NCBI RefSeq assembly: GCF_030408715.1
Contig: NZ_CP047202.1
Coordinates: 1,328,294 to 1,392,293 of the forward strand
Direction of reading: 5' to 3'
DNA: 64,000 bases
Source of the DNA: Corynebacterium confusum
GTDB lineage: Bacteria; Actinomycetota; Actinomycetes; Mycobacteriales; Mycobacteriaceae
The translations under genes and the position numbers were made by a program. Shown here one piece after another: positions 1-8,286 of the stretch. The notes below the pieces were generated by a model. The model searched no databases. It saw nothing but the letters and a program-made list of their open reading frames with translations, and was not told the DNA's origin. The first letter of the stretch is position 1; each line of letters opens with the position of its first letter.

Positions 1-806
1 AGACCTTCGAGTGGGACGAGAACTCCACCTACGTCCGCAAGGCACCGTACTTCGAGGACATGGAGCTCGAGCCGGGCGACGTCGAAGACATCAAGGGCGC
101 TCGCGTCCTGGTGAAGCTGGGCGACTCGGTCACCACCGACCACATCTCCCCCGCTTCCGCCATCAAGCCGGGCACCCCGGCCGCCCAGTACCTGGACGAG
201 CACGGCGTGGCCCGCAAGGACTACAACTCCCTGGGCTCCCGTCGTGGTAACCACGAGGTCATGGTCCGCGGTACCTTCGCGAACATCCGCCTGGCTAACC
301 AGCTGGTGGACGTGACCGGCGGCTACACCCGCGACTTCACCCAGGAGGGTGGCCCGCAGGCGTTCATCTACGACGCTGCTCAGAACTACAAGGAGCAGGG
401 GACCCCGCTGGTCGTTTTGGCTGGTAAGGAATACGGCACCGGCTCCTCCCGTGACTGGGCCGCTAAGGGCACCAACCTGCTGGGCGTCAAGGCCGTCATC
501 ACCGAGTCCTACGAGCGCATCCACCGCTCCAACCTCATCGGTATGGGCGTGGCTCCGCTGCAGTTCAAGGACGGCGACTCCCACGAGTCCCTCGGCCTGG
601 ACGGCACCGAGACCTTCGACATCGTTGGCCTGAGCGAGTTCAACAACGAGGGCCACCCGAAGGAGGTCCACGTCACCGCCACCAAGGAGGACGGCTCCAC
701 CGTCGAGTTCGACACCGACGTGCGCATCGACACCCCTGGTGAGGCTGACTACTACCGCCACGGCGGCATCCTCCAGTTCGTGCTGCGCCAGATGGTCAAG
801 TCCTAA
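1..806 (+). CDS. acn: Aconitate hydratase, C-terminal part (5' end outside window)
   Basis: Aconitase interconverts citrate and isocitrate in the TCA cycle using a [4Fe-4S] cluster. Only the C-terminal swivel domain (about 268 residues, in frame from base 3) is present; the cluster cysteines lie upstream of the window. Visible family motifs are [15 protein letters not shown] and the substrate-binding segment [16 protein letters not shown]. The reading frame is intact to a TAA stop. The next gene on the same strand is the TetR regulator acnR, the arrangement known in corynebacteria, where AcnR represses acn. The AcnR operator would be in the acn promoter and cannot be seen here. Confidence 0.97.
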   Translation, partial: TFEWDENSTYVRKAPYFEDMELEPGDVEDIKGARVLVKLGDSVTTDHISPASAIKPGTPAAQYLDEHGVARKDYNSLGSRRGNHEVMVRGTFANIRLANQLVDVTGGYTRDFTQEGGPQAFIYDAAQNYKEQGTPLVVLAGKEYGTGSSRDWAAKGTNLLGVKAVITESYERIHRSNLIGMGVAPLQFKDGDSHESLGLDGTETFDIVGLSEFNNEGHPKEVHVTATKEDGSTVEFDTDVRIDTPGEADYYRHGGILQFVLRQMVKS

Positions 807-838
807 AACGGCTAGGCCACTAACCGCACGTTAGAGTC

Positions 839-888
839 AAAGGGGGCTGCACTTCCGCGATAAGCCAGCGGGAGTCTCGCCCCCTTTG
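839..888 (+). terminator. Possible terminator between acn and acnR
   Basis: Arms AAAGGGGGC (839-847) and GCCCCCTTT (879-887) are perfectly complementary across a 31-nt loop. The T-run is only three bases, so it may attenuate rather than fully stop transcription into acnR. Confidence 0.5.
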
Positions 889-981
889 CCGTCCTCTCGC
901 CTTGTCCACCGGTAGCCGGTGTTAGCGCTTCACGCGTGCATTTTCCTGTCCACGTCCACCCACAGAGCAGAAGGTCACAAC

Positions 982-1551
982 ATGCCCATCGTCAGCGATA
1001 GCGAGCTCAACCGGCGCCGCCACGACATCTTGATAGGCGCTCGGCGTTGCTTTGCTGAGCATGGTTACGAAGGGGCCACCGTGCGCCTGCTGGAGGAGGC
1101 GACCGGCAAATCCCGCGGCGCTATCTTCCACCACTTCGGTGACAAGGAGTCGCTGTTTTTGGCCCTGGCCCGCGAGGACGCCGCCCGCCAGGCGGAGGTC
1201 GTCGCCCGCGAAGGCTTGGTGGAGGTCATGCGGAACATGCTCAACCAGCCGGAGCGTTACGACTGGTTGGCCACCCGCCTGGAGATCATCTCGCTGCTGC
1301 GCACGGATGCCTCCTTCCGGGCCCGCTGGAAGGATCACCAGTCCATCCTGGATGACGCGGTGCGCCAGCGCCTCTACTCCAATGCAGAGAAGGGCCGGCT
1401 GCGCGATGACGTCCCCGTCGAGACCCTGGTCATCTACCTAGAGACGTTCATGGACGGGTTCATCAACCGGCTGGCCATGGGGGACCCCCAGCGGCTGAGC
1501 AGCGTCCTCGACATCGTCGAGCACTCCATCCGCAAGGACGGTGTCGACTAG
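982..1551 (+). CDS. acnR: TetR-family transcriptional repressor AcnR
   Basis: This 189-residue TetR-type repressor is expected to control aconitase expression, as AcnR does in C. glutamicum (188 residues there). The N-terminal helix-turn-helix is clear, with GARRCFAEHGYEGATVRLL and the recognition-helix segment GAIFHHFGDKESLF. The C-terminal domain is helical. I chose ATG 982 because it starts at MPIVSDSEL with an AGAAGG-type ribosome site upstream; a longer frame from 919 adds residues unlike the family. It lies directly downstream of acn. Its stop codon overlaps the stop of the convergent ATPase gene inside CTAG (1548-1551). Confidence 0.93.
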   Translation: MPIVSDSELNRRRHDILIGARRCFAEHGYEGATVRLLEEATGKSRGAIFHHFGDKESLFLALAREDAARQAEVVAREGLVEVMRNMLNQPERYDWLATRLEIISLLRTDASFRARWKDHQSILDDAVRQRLYSNAEKGRLRDDVPVETLVIYLETFMDGFINRLAMGDPQRLSSVLDIVEHSIRKDGVD

Positions 1552-2801
1552 GACAGGTCCTTACCCATCCGCCCCAGCCACAATTCGTGCACGGCCAGCC
1601 CCGCAGGCAGGTCGTGCACGAATTTTTCGTTGTGGCAGGTCAGTACCACCGCGGCGCCCGTGGCCGCCACCCGGGCGATAAGTCCGGCGATGACTTCTCG
1701 GTGGGCGGGCGCGAGGTAGGTATCCGGTTCGTCGAAGACTACGACGCGGGCCGCCCGCCGGGCGGTGGCGACAACCTGGACCACCCGCAGCTGGGAAACC
1801 GGCAGGTCTAGCGGGTGTACCTGCGGGTCAACGCCGAGCTGCGCGCAGGCCTGCCCAGATCCCAGCATCGCCTCCACGGTCGGGGCTGCCACCTGGTCGA
1901 AGGGCGACTGCAGGCAGGCCGCGACCGTGTCGCTTACCGGCGCATGCCCGTCGAGGCCGGCCAGCGCCCGCACCAGCGTGGTCTTCCCGCTGCCGTTATC
2001 CCCACGCACCCACAGAACCTGGCCGGGCACGAGGTCGAAGTCCACCGGACCGACCCGGAAGCCAGATCCGCTACTGCGCCGGAATTGCCACCAGCGCCGC
2101 CGGCGCGCCCCGCGCCGCACAACCAGGCCCCGCACGGGCAAGACCTCCCCCGCCGGGACCGGCGCAGCCCCTGCCGCCGGTCTGGCCGCGTTCACCGCTA
2201 GCGGCTCATCCAAGGCCTGCACCGCAGCGGCAACTGCAACGGCGTCCGCGTCCGGGTCGATGGTGACAACCTCGCCGCCCAAGTCCTCTTCCGTGGCATG
2301 GCTAATGGTGGCCACCCGGCTGCCGTCCAGGGCGTGGAGGAGCTCGACGATGCCGGCCCGGGACGCCCGGTCCAGCCCCGCGAACGGTTCGGTCAGCACG
2401 ACTGCTGCCGGGGATACGATGGTCAGCGCAGCGATGGCCAAGCGCCGGGTCTGGCCGCCGGATAGGTGCAACGGATCGCGCTCGGTGTGATCGCTAAGCC
2501 CCACCTGCGCGAGTGCTTCCGCGCAGCGGCGCTCCATTCGCTCCCGGGTCCAGCCGGCGTGCTCGAGCGGGATGGCCAGTTCCTCAATGACGGTGGAGCG
2601 CAGCCCGGAGATATGCACCTGCGGGTCCGCCCCCAAAACCGCCCGGGTCTCCAACGCGGCGGAAAGCGTCTCGGCGACGTCCTCGGCCTGGTAGGTAAAG
2701 GGCACTACCACCTGCACGAGCGGTGCGGACGTCTCGCGAACGTGGGCGGCTACCTGCGCTAGGTCCACAGCGACCACCCCACGACGGCCAGTCCCATGCA
2801 C
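1548..2801 (-). CDS. Fused ECF-type ABC ATPase with one complete composite ATP site
   Basis: This is the likely energising subunit of an energy-coupling-factor importer, with two nucleotide-binding domains in one chain (417 residues from GTG 2801). Domain 1 has a Q-loop segment QVHISGLRSTVIEEL (61-75), a perfect LSGGQ (113-117) and a Walker B in which Asp is replaced (VVLTEPFAGLD, 134-144). It has no Walker A: only about 60 residues precede the Q-loop. Domain 2 has Walker A GDNGSGKTT (267-275), Q298, Walker B VVVFDEPD (353-360) and H390, but its signature is LPVSQ (333-337). Site pairing therefore leaves one full ATP site. The start is uncertain: GTG 2801, 2777 or 2768. The gene overlaps the T-component gene by up to 43 bp. 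Loss of the N-terminus by deletion is an alternative to a specialised design. Confidence 0.85.
   Translation of the reverse strand: MHGTGRRGVVAVDLAQVAAHVRETSAPLVQVVVPFTYQAEDVAETLSAALETRAVLGADPQVHISGLRSTVIEELAIPLEHAGWTRERMERRCAEALAQVGLSDHTERDPLHLSGGQTRRLAIAALTIVSPAAVVLTEPFAGLDRASRAGIVELLHALDGSRVATISHATEEDLGGEVVTIDPDADAVAVAAAVQALDEPLAVNAARPAAGAAPVPAGEVLPVRGLVVRRGARRRRWWQFRRSSGSGFRVGPVDFDLVPGQVLWVRGDNGSGKTTLVRALAGLDGHAPVSDTVAACLQSPFDQVAAPTVEAMLGSGQACAQLGVDPQVHPLDLPVSQLRVVQVVATARRAARVVVFDEPDTYLAPAHREVIAGLIARVAATGAAVVLTCHNEKFVHDLPAGLAVHELWLGRMGKDLS
1582..1627 (+). terminator. Intrinsic terminator of acnR inside the facing gene
   Basis: A perfect 12-bp stem is formed by AATTCGTGCACG (1582-1593) and CGTGCACGAATT (1613-1624), with a 19-nt loop and TTTTT at 1623-1627. 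It lies 31 bases past the acnR stop, wholly within the 3' coding end of the convergent ECF ATPase gene, where it encodes part of a segment containing FVHD and VHEL. Confidence 0.8.
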
Positions 2802-3526
2802 GCGACCGCCCAGCGGAAGGCCCGTTGCCCGCGGCTGTCCGGCACTGGGCGGAGCACCGTCCGCGGGCCGGGCTGGTCGAAGCCGACGGAGGTCAGCGCC
2901 TTGGCTTGCGCGGTGGCTTGGTACAAAAGCAGGGAGACCACCGGGCCGATATAGCGGCTAGCGAGATTCCGCCAGCTAGGCACGCGGCCTTCCAAGCGGT
3001 TAGCGTCCCGTACTACGCCGACGACCCGGGTGCCCCGCGGCAGCAGCTGTAGCGAGGCGCCCACGATATAGGCGACCTTGTGGCCGGCCTGGGAGGCCTG
3101 GATAGCCTTGGCCACGTCCGGCACGGTGACAAAGGCCACCGCGGCCAGCACCACCGCGACGAGCGCGAAAAACCGCAGGGACAAGGACCCGGCCAGTGCC
3201 AGCCCGTCGCGGGTGACGAATGCAAAGATCTGGTCCTGACCGTGCGGGGCGTGGATGGCCACCATCGATAAAGCCGCGGGGAAGGAAATGACACAGGTCG
3301 TCAACGCAACCGCTAGCCCGCGGCCAGTGACGGCACCGGCGACAAGCGCGAGCAGCAGAACCAGCGCGGAGACCACCGGGTGGTTCAGCGCGATGACGAG
3401 CAACCACGCCACTGCGGCGCAGGTGGCTGGTGTAGCCGGGTGCAGTCTGCCGCGTAGCACCCCGGCCGGCGCGCCCTCGCCGTCACTCATGCCCGCGGTC
3501 GGGACCGCGTCCGTTCCCATACCCAT
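2759..3526 (-). CDS. ECF transporter T component (EcfT-like permease)
   Basis: This 255-residue membrane protein would couple the S component to the ATPase. After a short polar N-terminus there are about five hydrophobic segments, including WLLVIALNHPVVSALVLLLA. The long cytoplasmic stretch following RFFALVAVVL, with PDVAKAIQASQAGHK and RYIGPVVSLLLYQA, is typical of CbiQ/EcfT. The Ala-Arg-Gly coupling motifs of the family are degenerate here (ANRLEG and ALTSVGF at the corresponding places). The gene starts 21 bp after the S gene and overlaps the ATPase gene, so S-T-A are co-transcribed and translationally coupled. Start ATG 3526; ATG 3520 is also possible. Confidence 0.83.
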   Translation of the reverse strand: MGMGTDAVPTAGMSDGEGAPAGVLRGRLHPATPATCAAVAWLLVIALNHPVVSALVLLLALVAGAVTGRGLAVALTTCVISFPAALSMVAIHAPHGQDQIFAFVTRDGLALAGSLSLRFFALVAVVLAAVAFVTVPDVAKAIQASQAGHKVAYIVGASLQLLPRGTRVVGVVRDANRLEGRVPSWRNLASRYIGPVVSLLLYQATAQAKALTSVGFDQPGPRTVLRPVPDSRGQRAFRWAVACMGLAVVGWSLWT

Positions 3527-3547
3527 TCTGGACCGTCTCCCCGGCGG

Positions 3548-4384
3548 CTAGGACTTCGTCTCCGCGTCCGGGCGTGGCTGCACGGCCGGGTGCAGGCGCT
3601 TGAGGACTCGTTGCGGCAGCGCTTTGACCGTGAGGGCGACGAGGAAAAGGACCAAGATCTTGTCGAGCGGGTCGGAGACCAGCGACTGCATGGTCACCGA
3701 GGCCAAGAGGGAATTGCCGAACTCGCGGAAGACCGAGACCAAGGCCCCGGTGCCCAGCCCGGCCGTGCCGCCGTAGACGAAGGCCGCCACCGGAGCGGCG
3801 AGCATGCCGCTGATGATGCCGATGAGGGCGCCGCTGACCACGATCCGCCAGATGCGCTGGAAGGCACCGCGCTGGATGGCCCACCCGGCCATCCAACCCG
3901 TGGCCGCCGACACCGCCGCAAACGGCAGGGCGGCCGGGTTGATAAAGCCCCAGACCACGGACGACAACGTGCCGGTGGCCAGGCCTGCCACCGGGCCCAA
4001 AAGTGCCGCCATCAGAACGGTGCCCAGGGAATCCAGGTAGAGCGGCACGCCGATTGAGCCGATGAGCTCACCGATGACGATGTTGATGACCAAGCAGACG
4101 GGGATAAGGGCGATGGCCCCGGCGGTCAGGGAGGGCAAGGCGCCGGCCAGCAGCAGCGCTGCCCCGCCGAAATAGCCGGCCAGGGTGATAAACGCCTCGG
4201 GGCTGCCGGCCACGGACTCCCAACCGGTGGGCCGCAGCAGGACCAGGTAGATCCAGGTCCCGGCGACGACTAGGGCGCCGGCTACCATCAGGGCGCGGCG
4301 GCCGGCGATGAGTTTAGCCGGGCCGGGAGTTCGCGGCCCGGAAGAATCAGCAGATTGGGCGGACTTCGAAAACAGCGGAGACAT
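3548..4384 (-). CDS. ECF transporter S (substrate-binding) component
   Basis: This 278-residue protein has roughly six membrane spans. The family-like segment IGVPLYLDSLGTVLMAALLG is followed by a PVAGLATGTLSSVVWGFIN region, as in ECF substrate-capture components. The N-terminal 25 residues are polar and rich in Ser and Pro. ATG 4384 is preceded at 9 nt by AGGTGG. The substrate is not readable from the sequence. The adjacent upstream nucleoside hydrolase gene suggests a nucleoside or related compound, which is inference from context. It is the first of the three transporter genes, about 100 bp downstream of the hydrolase on the same strand. Confidence 0.83.
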   Translation of the reverse strand: MSPLFSKSAQSADSSGPRTPGPAKLIAGRRALMVAGALVVAGTWIYLVLLRPTGWESVAGSPEAFITLAGYFGGAALLLAGALPSLTAGAIALIPVCLVINIVIGELIGSIGVPLYLDSLGTVLMAALLGPVAGLATGTLSSVVWGFINPAALPFAAVSAATGWMAGWAIQRGAFQRIWRIVVSGALIGIISGMLAAPVAAFVYGGTAGLGTGALVSVFREFGNSLLASVTMQSLVSDPLDKILVLFLVALTVKALPQRVLKRLHPAVQPRPDAETKS

Positions 4385-4483
4385 AGAAATTGACCACCTG
4401 CGGAGTTGGTAGTGGGTTGGAAAAGCACGGCGTGCGCCGCGCTGCCTGCTCTATGTCACCTCGAGCCTGCACACGTACGCGGG

Positions 4484-5488
4484 CTATCTTAGCGTCTTCG
4501 ACTCCTGCGACCCGAATTGGGCCAGCAGCCGCCAGCCCCGCTCCAATTCCGCGTGCGCGCCCTCGACGTCTATCGCCCTGACTAGGGAGGCATTGGGCTC
4601 ACGGCCCCAGTGCCCGCGCAGATCCGCCACGCTCGTGCCCCGCAGCAGCGGGCTGTCGACCTCGACGTCCATGGTTGTGGGCACGGCATCGTAGCCGCAG
4701 GCGCCCAGCGCCACGATCGCAGTCACGGCGTCGTGGACTTGGGCCTGGTAGCCCTCGCCTTGCGCGTCGTGGAACTCGAAGTAGAACTGGAGCATCTCGA
4801 GCATCGCCTCGGCCAGATCCGCGTCAGCAAGCACGCCTGCCAACCGCGCGGCGCGCTCCGGGGTGATGAGGAATTGCTCGGTTACCGACAGCGAGCACAG
4901 CACCACCGGCGGCAGCTGGGCACGGAAGAAACGGTGGGCGGCCAGAGGGTCCACCCAGAAATTCCACTCGGCAGTGGGCGTGGTGTTGCCACGGTAATTA
5001 ACGGCCCCGCCCATGACGGTCACCTGGCGAAACTCCGCAAGCTTGTCCCACTGCGCCGCGTTCGTCAGCGGACCGGTCACGATAAGGTCTACCGGCGCTG
5101 CCCCGTCCAGGCACTGCTGCCACAGCTCCCTCCACGGGAGCCGCGGCGCTGCCCCGTCGGCTAGCTGCACGTCGAAGTGCCCCAGGCCGCTGGGCCCGTG
5201 AGTCTCCGGGGTGGTGACCAGCTCGCGGTCGGCAGGGCCAGCCTCCCCCACGCCCACGGGAACCTCGGGCAGCCCGGACGCGTCCAGCAGCCAACGGGCG
5301 TTGAGCGCCGTCTGCTCGGCGCTGGCGTTGCCGCCCGTGGCGCTAATCCCGACCAGCTCGATTTCCCCGGCGTGGTGCCGCCCGGCCAGGTACAGGATCG
5401 CCACAGCATCATCGATGCCGGGGTCGCAGTCCAGCAGGACCCTGCGCGGCCCCTGCCCCGCCGCTGTGATCATTCGCTCGTCCACCAT
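4484..5488 (-). CDS. Inosine-uridine preferring nucleoside hydrolase
   Basis: This family cleaves the N-glycosidic bond of ribonucleosides to give base and ribose. The protein is 334 residues and, with no signal peptide, probably cytoplasmic. The Ca-binding N-terminal signature DCDPGIDDA is present (Asp 20, 22, 26 and 27), followed by GISATGGNASAEQTALNARWLL and the family segment VTVMGGAVNYRGNTTPTAEWN (Met-Gly-Gly, then Asn). The tail carries QVHDAVTAI, where a conserved active-site His-Asp is found. I chose ATG 5488 because GGGAG lies 5 nt upstream; the frame is open to 5581 but that extension is made of repeat-like sequence. Its product fits salvage of a nucleoside imported by the downstream ECF genes. 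Confidence 0.9.
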   Translation of the reverse strand: MVDERMITAAGQGPRRVLLDCDPGIDDAVAILYLAGRHHAGEIELVGISATGGNASAEQTALNARWLLDASGLPEVPVGVGEAGPADRELVTTPETHGPSGLGHFDVQLADGAAPRLPWRELWQQCLDGAAPVDLIVTGPLTNAAQWDKLAEFRQVTVMGGAVNYRGNTTPTAEWNFWVDPLAAHRFFRAQLPPVVLCSLSVTEQFLITPERAARLAGVLADADLAEAMLEMLQFYFEFHDAQGEGYQAQVHDAVTAIVALGACGYDAVPTTMDVEVDSPLLRGTSVADLRGHWGREPNASLVRAIDVEGAHAELERGWRLLAQFGSQESKTLR

Positions 5489-5520
5489 CTCGTCTCCCAC
5501 CCCCTCAGGCGTCTTCTCCC

Positions 5521-5650
5521 CGTCTACAGTCTCCCGAGTCTGCGCGGCCCGCAAAGGCTCCAGAGTCTCCAGAATCTCCAATACTTTTGGAAATCTCCAC
5601 GGTCTGCGAAGTCTGTGGGCCCGACAGGCTCTGTGGAGCCGACGGACTTT
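5521..5650. repeat. Degenerate 9-bp / 18-bp minisatellite
   Basis: On the minus strand, units such as GGAGATTCT, GGAGACTCT and GGAGCCTTT follow one another, with CAGACTTCG and CAGACCGTG further upstream. On the plus strand two adjacent 18-bp units at 5612-5629 and 5630-5647 match at about 14 of 18 positions (TCTGTGG then CCGAC). The tract fills the gap between the nucleoside hydrolase start and the stop of the next gene upstream, where the hydrolase promoter should lie. Confidence 0.65.
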
Positions 5651-5656
5651 CCCAGT

Positions 5657-6337
5657 CTAGGCGATCTCGCTGAGTTTGCCTTCGCCGTCGACGAAGGTGA
5701 CCGGGCTGTGCGGGGTCTGCTTGCGGGTGACGACCTCGGTGATGACCGCGGCCACCAATTCGCGGGAAGAGTGCTCATCGGTGGAGGTGGCGGGCTGATC
5801 AGCGACGAGCTCGATGCCCCCGGCTGGCTCATCGGTAAGCACTGCCGGGCCCAAGATAACGTAGTCCAGGTCCGTGGAGTTCAGATAGTCGTCCACGGCC
5901 TTCTTGGCCAGCGAATAGGTATAAAGGTCGTGATCTGGGTCGAACTCCGCTTGCGTCGCGCCCTTGTAGGAAACCATGACGTAGCGCGGGACCTTCGCAC
6001 CCTGATCGCGCAGGTGCTCCAGGCCGTGGATGCTGGCCAGCGCGGCGTCCTGGTCGACGTCGATGGTGACCTGCTCGCCGCCGCGGCCGCCGTTACCGGC
6101 GGACCAGACCACCGCGTCGAACTGGCTCTCCAGCTGGGCCCAGTCCTCCACAGTTAGTTGGGTGACGTCCGCCAGGTACGGCGTCGCACCCAGCTTTTCG
6201 ATGTCGGCCTGCTGATCCGGGTTGCGGATGAGCGAGGTGACTTCGGCGCCGGCCTCGCGCAGCTTCGGCGCGGCGAGCTGGGCGACCTTGCCGTGTCCGC
6301 CGATGATGAGGACCTTGAGTTCTTTGTTCGCATTCAT
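5657..6337 (-). CDS. NAD(P)-binding SDR-like protein (atypical short-chain dehydrogenase)
   Basis: This is a 226-residue Rossmann-fold protein. The N-terminus VLIIGGHGKVAQLAAPKL holds the glycine-rich nucleotide-binding loop GGHGKV. VVWSAGNGG follows in the NAD-binding half, and YTYSLAKKAVDDYL carries the Tyr-xxx-Lys pair of short-chain dehydrogenases. It resembles the NAD(P)H-binding sugar epimerase-like group whose substrates are mostly unknown. ATG 6337 begins MNANKELK; the frame runs further upstream but without family similarity. It is divergent from the ACT-domain gene, sharing an 88-bp intergenic region. No specific substrate can be assigned. Confidence 0.85.
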   Translation of the reverse strand: MNANKELKVLIIGGHGKVAQLAAPKLREAGAEVTSLIRNPDQQADIEKLGATPYLADVTQLTVEDWAQLESQFDAVVWSAGNGGRGGEQVTIDVDQDAALASIHGLEHLRDQGAKVPRYVMVSYKGATQAEFDPDHDLYTYSLAKKAVDDYLNSTDLDYVILGPAVLTDEPAGGIELVADQPATSTDEHSSRELVAAVITEVVTRKQTPHSPVTFVDGEGKLSEIA

Positions 6338-6425
6338 ACGCCCCACCGTACCAACGTGAGGCGAATTACCTTGCCGATTGTGCCCATTGCCCCGCCACCT
6401 GTGGAGTGACAGATACAATAGGGAC

Positions 6426-6695
6426 ATGTTTGCGATTATGACCGTGACCGGTGTGGATTCCACCGGTATTGTTGCCTCCGTGTCGACCCAGCTTGCCGAA
6501 CTCGATGTGAATATTGTTGACATATCCCAGACGCTGATGTCGGGCTTTTTCACGATGATTCTGCGGGTCGAGTTTGATGATTCTGCCACCTCTATTGCCG
6601 AAATCCAGTCGAAGATGGATCCGGTCGCAGAAGCGAAGAAGCAGTCCATTCGTATCCAGTCCGAAGAACTGTTCACCACCATGAACGAGGTCTAA
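6426..6695 (+). CDS. ACT domain protein, UPF0237 family
   Basis: This 89-residue protein consists of a single ACT domain, a small-ligand (often amino acid) binding fold. It starts MFAIMTVTGVDSTGIVASVS and continues with NIVDISQTLMSGFFTMIL, the canonical beta-alpha-beta pattern of the family. It has no attached catalytic domain. It is followed 15 bp later by the UPF0210 gene with a TAAGGAGA ribosome site between them, a pairing conserved in many bacteria. A role as sensor or regulatory partner of the UPF0210 protein is plausible but unproven. Confidence 0.93.
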   Translation: MFAIMTVTGVDSTGIVASVSTQLAELDVNIVDISQTLMSGFFTMILRVEFDDSATSIAEIQSKMDPVAEAKKQSIRIQSEELFTTMNEV

Positions 6696-6710
6696 GGAGA
6701 GTCTGGATTC

Positions 6711-8075
6711 ATGGTTAATACGTTCAATACTCACCGGGTCCTCGAGACCATCGAGATGATCGACAAGTACCGCCTGGACATCCGGACGGTCACGATGGGC
6801 ATCTCCTTGCTCGGCTGCACCCGCTCCACGATGTCCGCCACCGCCGAGGCCGTCTACGACCTGGTGACCCAGCGCGCCGAGCGCCTGGTCGAGGTCGCCC
6901 GCGGTATCGAGACCGAGCTGGGCATCCCGATTGTCAACAAGCGCGTCTCCGTCACCCCGGTCTCCCTCGTGGTCGCCGGCGTCGAAGGCAACCCCGTCGA
7001 GGTCGCCGAGGCCCTCGACCGCGCCGCCAAGGAAGTCGGCGTGAACTTCGTGGGCGGATATTCCGCCCTCGTAGAAAAGGGTGCCACCTCTGCGGAGAAG
7101 AAGCTCATCGACTCCATCCCGGAGGCCCTGTCCACCACCGACCTCGTCTGTTCCTCGGTCAACATCGCCTCCTCCCGCGCCGGCATCAACATGAACGCCG
7201 CCAAGCGCATGGGCGAGGTCATCAAGGAGTCCGCGGAACTGACCCGCGACAAATCCGCCATCGCCTGCGCCAAGCTGGTCGTCTTCGCCAATTCCGTGGG
7301 CGATAACCCGTTCATGGCGGGTGCCTTCCACGGCATCGAGGAGCCCGACTGCGTCGTCTCCGTGGGCGTGTCCGGCCCCGGCGTGGTTGACCGCGCCCTA
7401 GGCTCGCTGGAGGGCGCGACCCTCAACGATGTCGCCGAAGAGGTCAAGAAGGCCGCGTTCAAGATCACCCGCGCCGGCCAGCTGGTAGGCAACCTCGCCG
7501 CGGAACGCCTCGGCGTCCCCTTCGGCATCGTGGACCTGTCCCTGGCGCCCACCGCCGAGCTGGGCGACTCCGTCGCCCACATCCTCGAGCACATGGGCCT
7601 GGACCAGGTCGGTACCCACGGCACCACCGCTGCCTTGGCACTGCTTAACGATGCCGTCAAGAAGGGCGGCATGATGGCCTGCTCCCGCGTCGGCGGCCTG
7701 TCGGGTTCCTTCATCCCTGTCTCCGAGGACAAGGGCATGATCGACGCGGTCAAGTCCGGGGCCATCTCCATGGACAAGCTGGAGGCGATGACCTCCATCT
7801 GCTCCGTCGGCTTCGACATGATTGCCCTGCCGGGCGATACCTCTGCCACCACCATCGCCGGCATGATCGCCGACGAGGCGGCCATCGGCATGATGAACCA
7901 TAAGACCACCGCGGTGCGCGTCATCCCCGTCCCCGGCGCCCAGATCGGCGACGAGGTCAACTTCGGCGGTCTGCTGGGCTACGCCCCCGTCATCCCGGTC
8001 AACACCGTGGGCAACTCCCAGTTCATCAACCGCGGCGGCTTCATCCCCGCCCCGGTTCACGGCTTCCGCAACTAG
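6711..8075 (+). CDS. UPF0210 (DUF711) family protein
   Basis: This 454-residue protein of unknown biochemical function belongs to the family often labelled PFL-like. Family segments seen are [15 protein letters not shown] near the N-terminus, [43 protein letters not shown], the glycine-rich [18 protein letters not shown] and C-terminal [13 protein letters not shown]. Length is normal for the family (about 450). There is no signal peptide or membrane span. It is translated with the upstream ACT-domain gene, suggesting a two-protein unit. Confidence 0.93.
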   Translation: MVNTFNTHRVLETIEMIDKYRLDIRTVTMGISLLGCTRSTMSATAEAVYDLVTQRAERLVEVARGIETELGIPIVNKRVSVTPVSLVVAGVEGNPVEVAEALDRAAKEVGVNFVGGYSALVEKGATSAEKKLIDSIPEALSTTDLVCSSVNIASSRAGINMNAAKRMGEVIKESAELTRDKSAIACAKLVVFANSVGDNPFMAGAFHGIEEPDCVVSVGVSGPGVVDRALGSLEGATLNDVAEEVKKAAFKITRAGQLVGNLAAERLGVPFGIVDLSLAPTAELGDSVAHILEHMGLDQVGTHGTTAALALLNDAVKKGGMMACSRVGGLSGSFIPVSEDKGMIDAVKSGAISMDKLEAMTSICSVGFDMIALPGDTSATTIAGMIADEAAIGMMNHKTTAVRVIPVPGAQIGDEVNFGGLLGYAPVIPVNTVGNSQFINRGGFIPAPVHGFRN

Positions 8076-8235
8076 GAGCCGTTCCCCTATTCCGCCCGGT
8101 CCCCGGGGGCAGCGGCCTTATAGGCGCCCAACCCAGCCAGTCCACTGGCGAGCGGGCCAGGCGGGATTTCTGGTAGGAAAGCCCGAAGCGCCACGACCCG
8201 TGCGGGGATAGAGAGGGACCGCTCCCCAAACAAAG

Positions 8236-8272
8236 AAAAAGTGGCAGACCAGCCAGAGCCAGGGCTGCCACT
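8236..8272 (-). terminator. Intrinsic terminator of the PLDc_N-like gene
   Basis: Arms AGTGGCAG (8240-8247) and CTGCCACT (8265-8272) form a perfect 8-bp stem. Read on the minus strand it is followed by TTTTTC (8236-8240). It lies 15 bp downstream of the stop of the gene at 8287. Confidence 0.75.
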
Positions 8273-8286
8273 AAGTGCGTTATGTT

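Noticed and set aside
6854..7960. 368-residue open frame opposite the UPF0210 gene
   Set aside because: Ser/Met/Thr-rich shadow frame with no family features; the plus-strand protein is well conserved.
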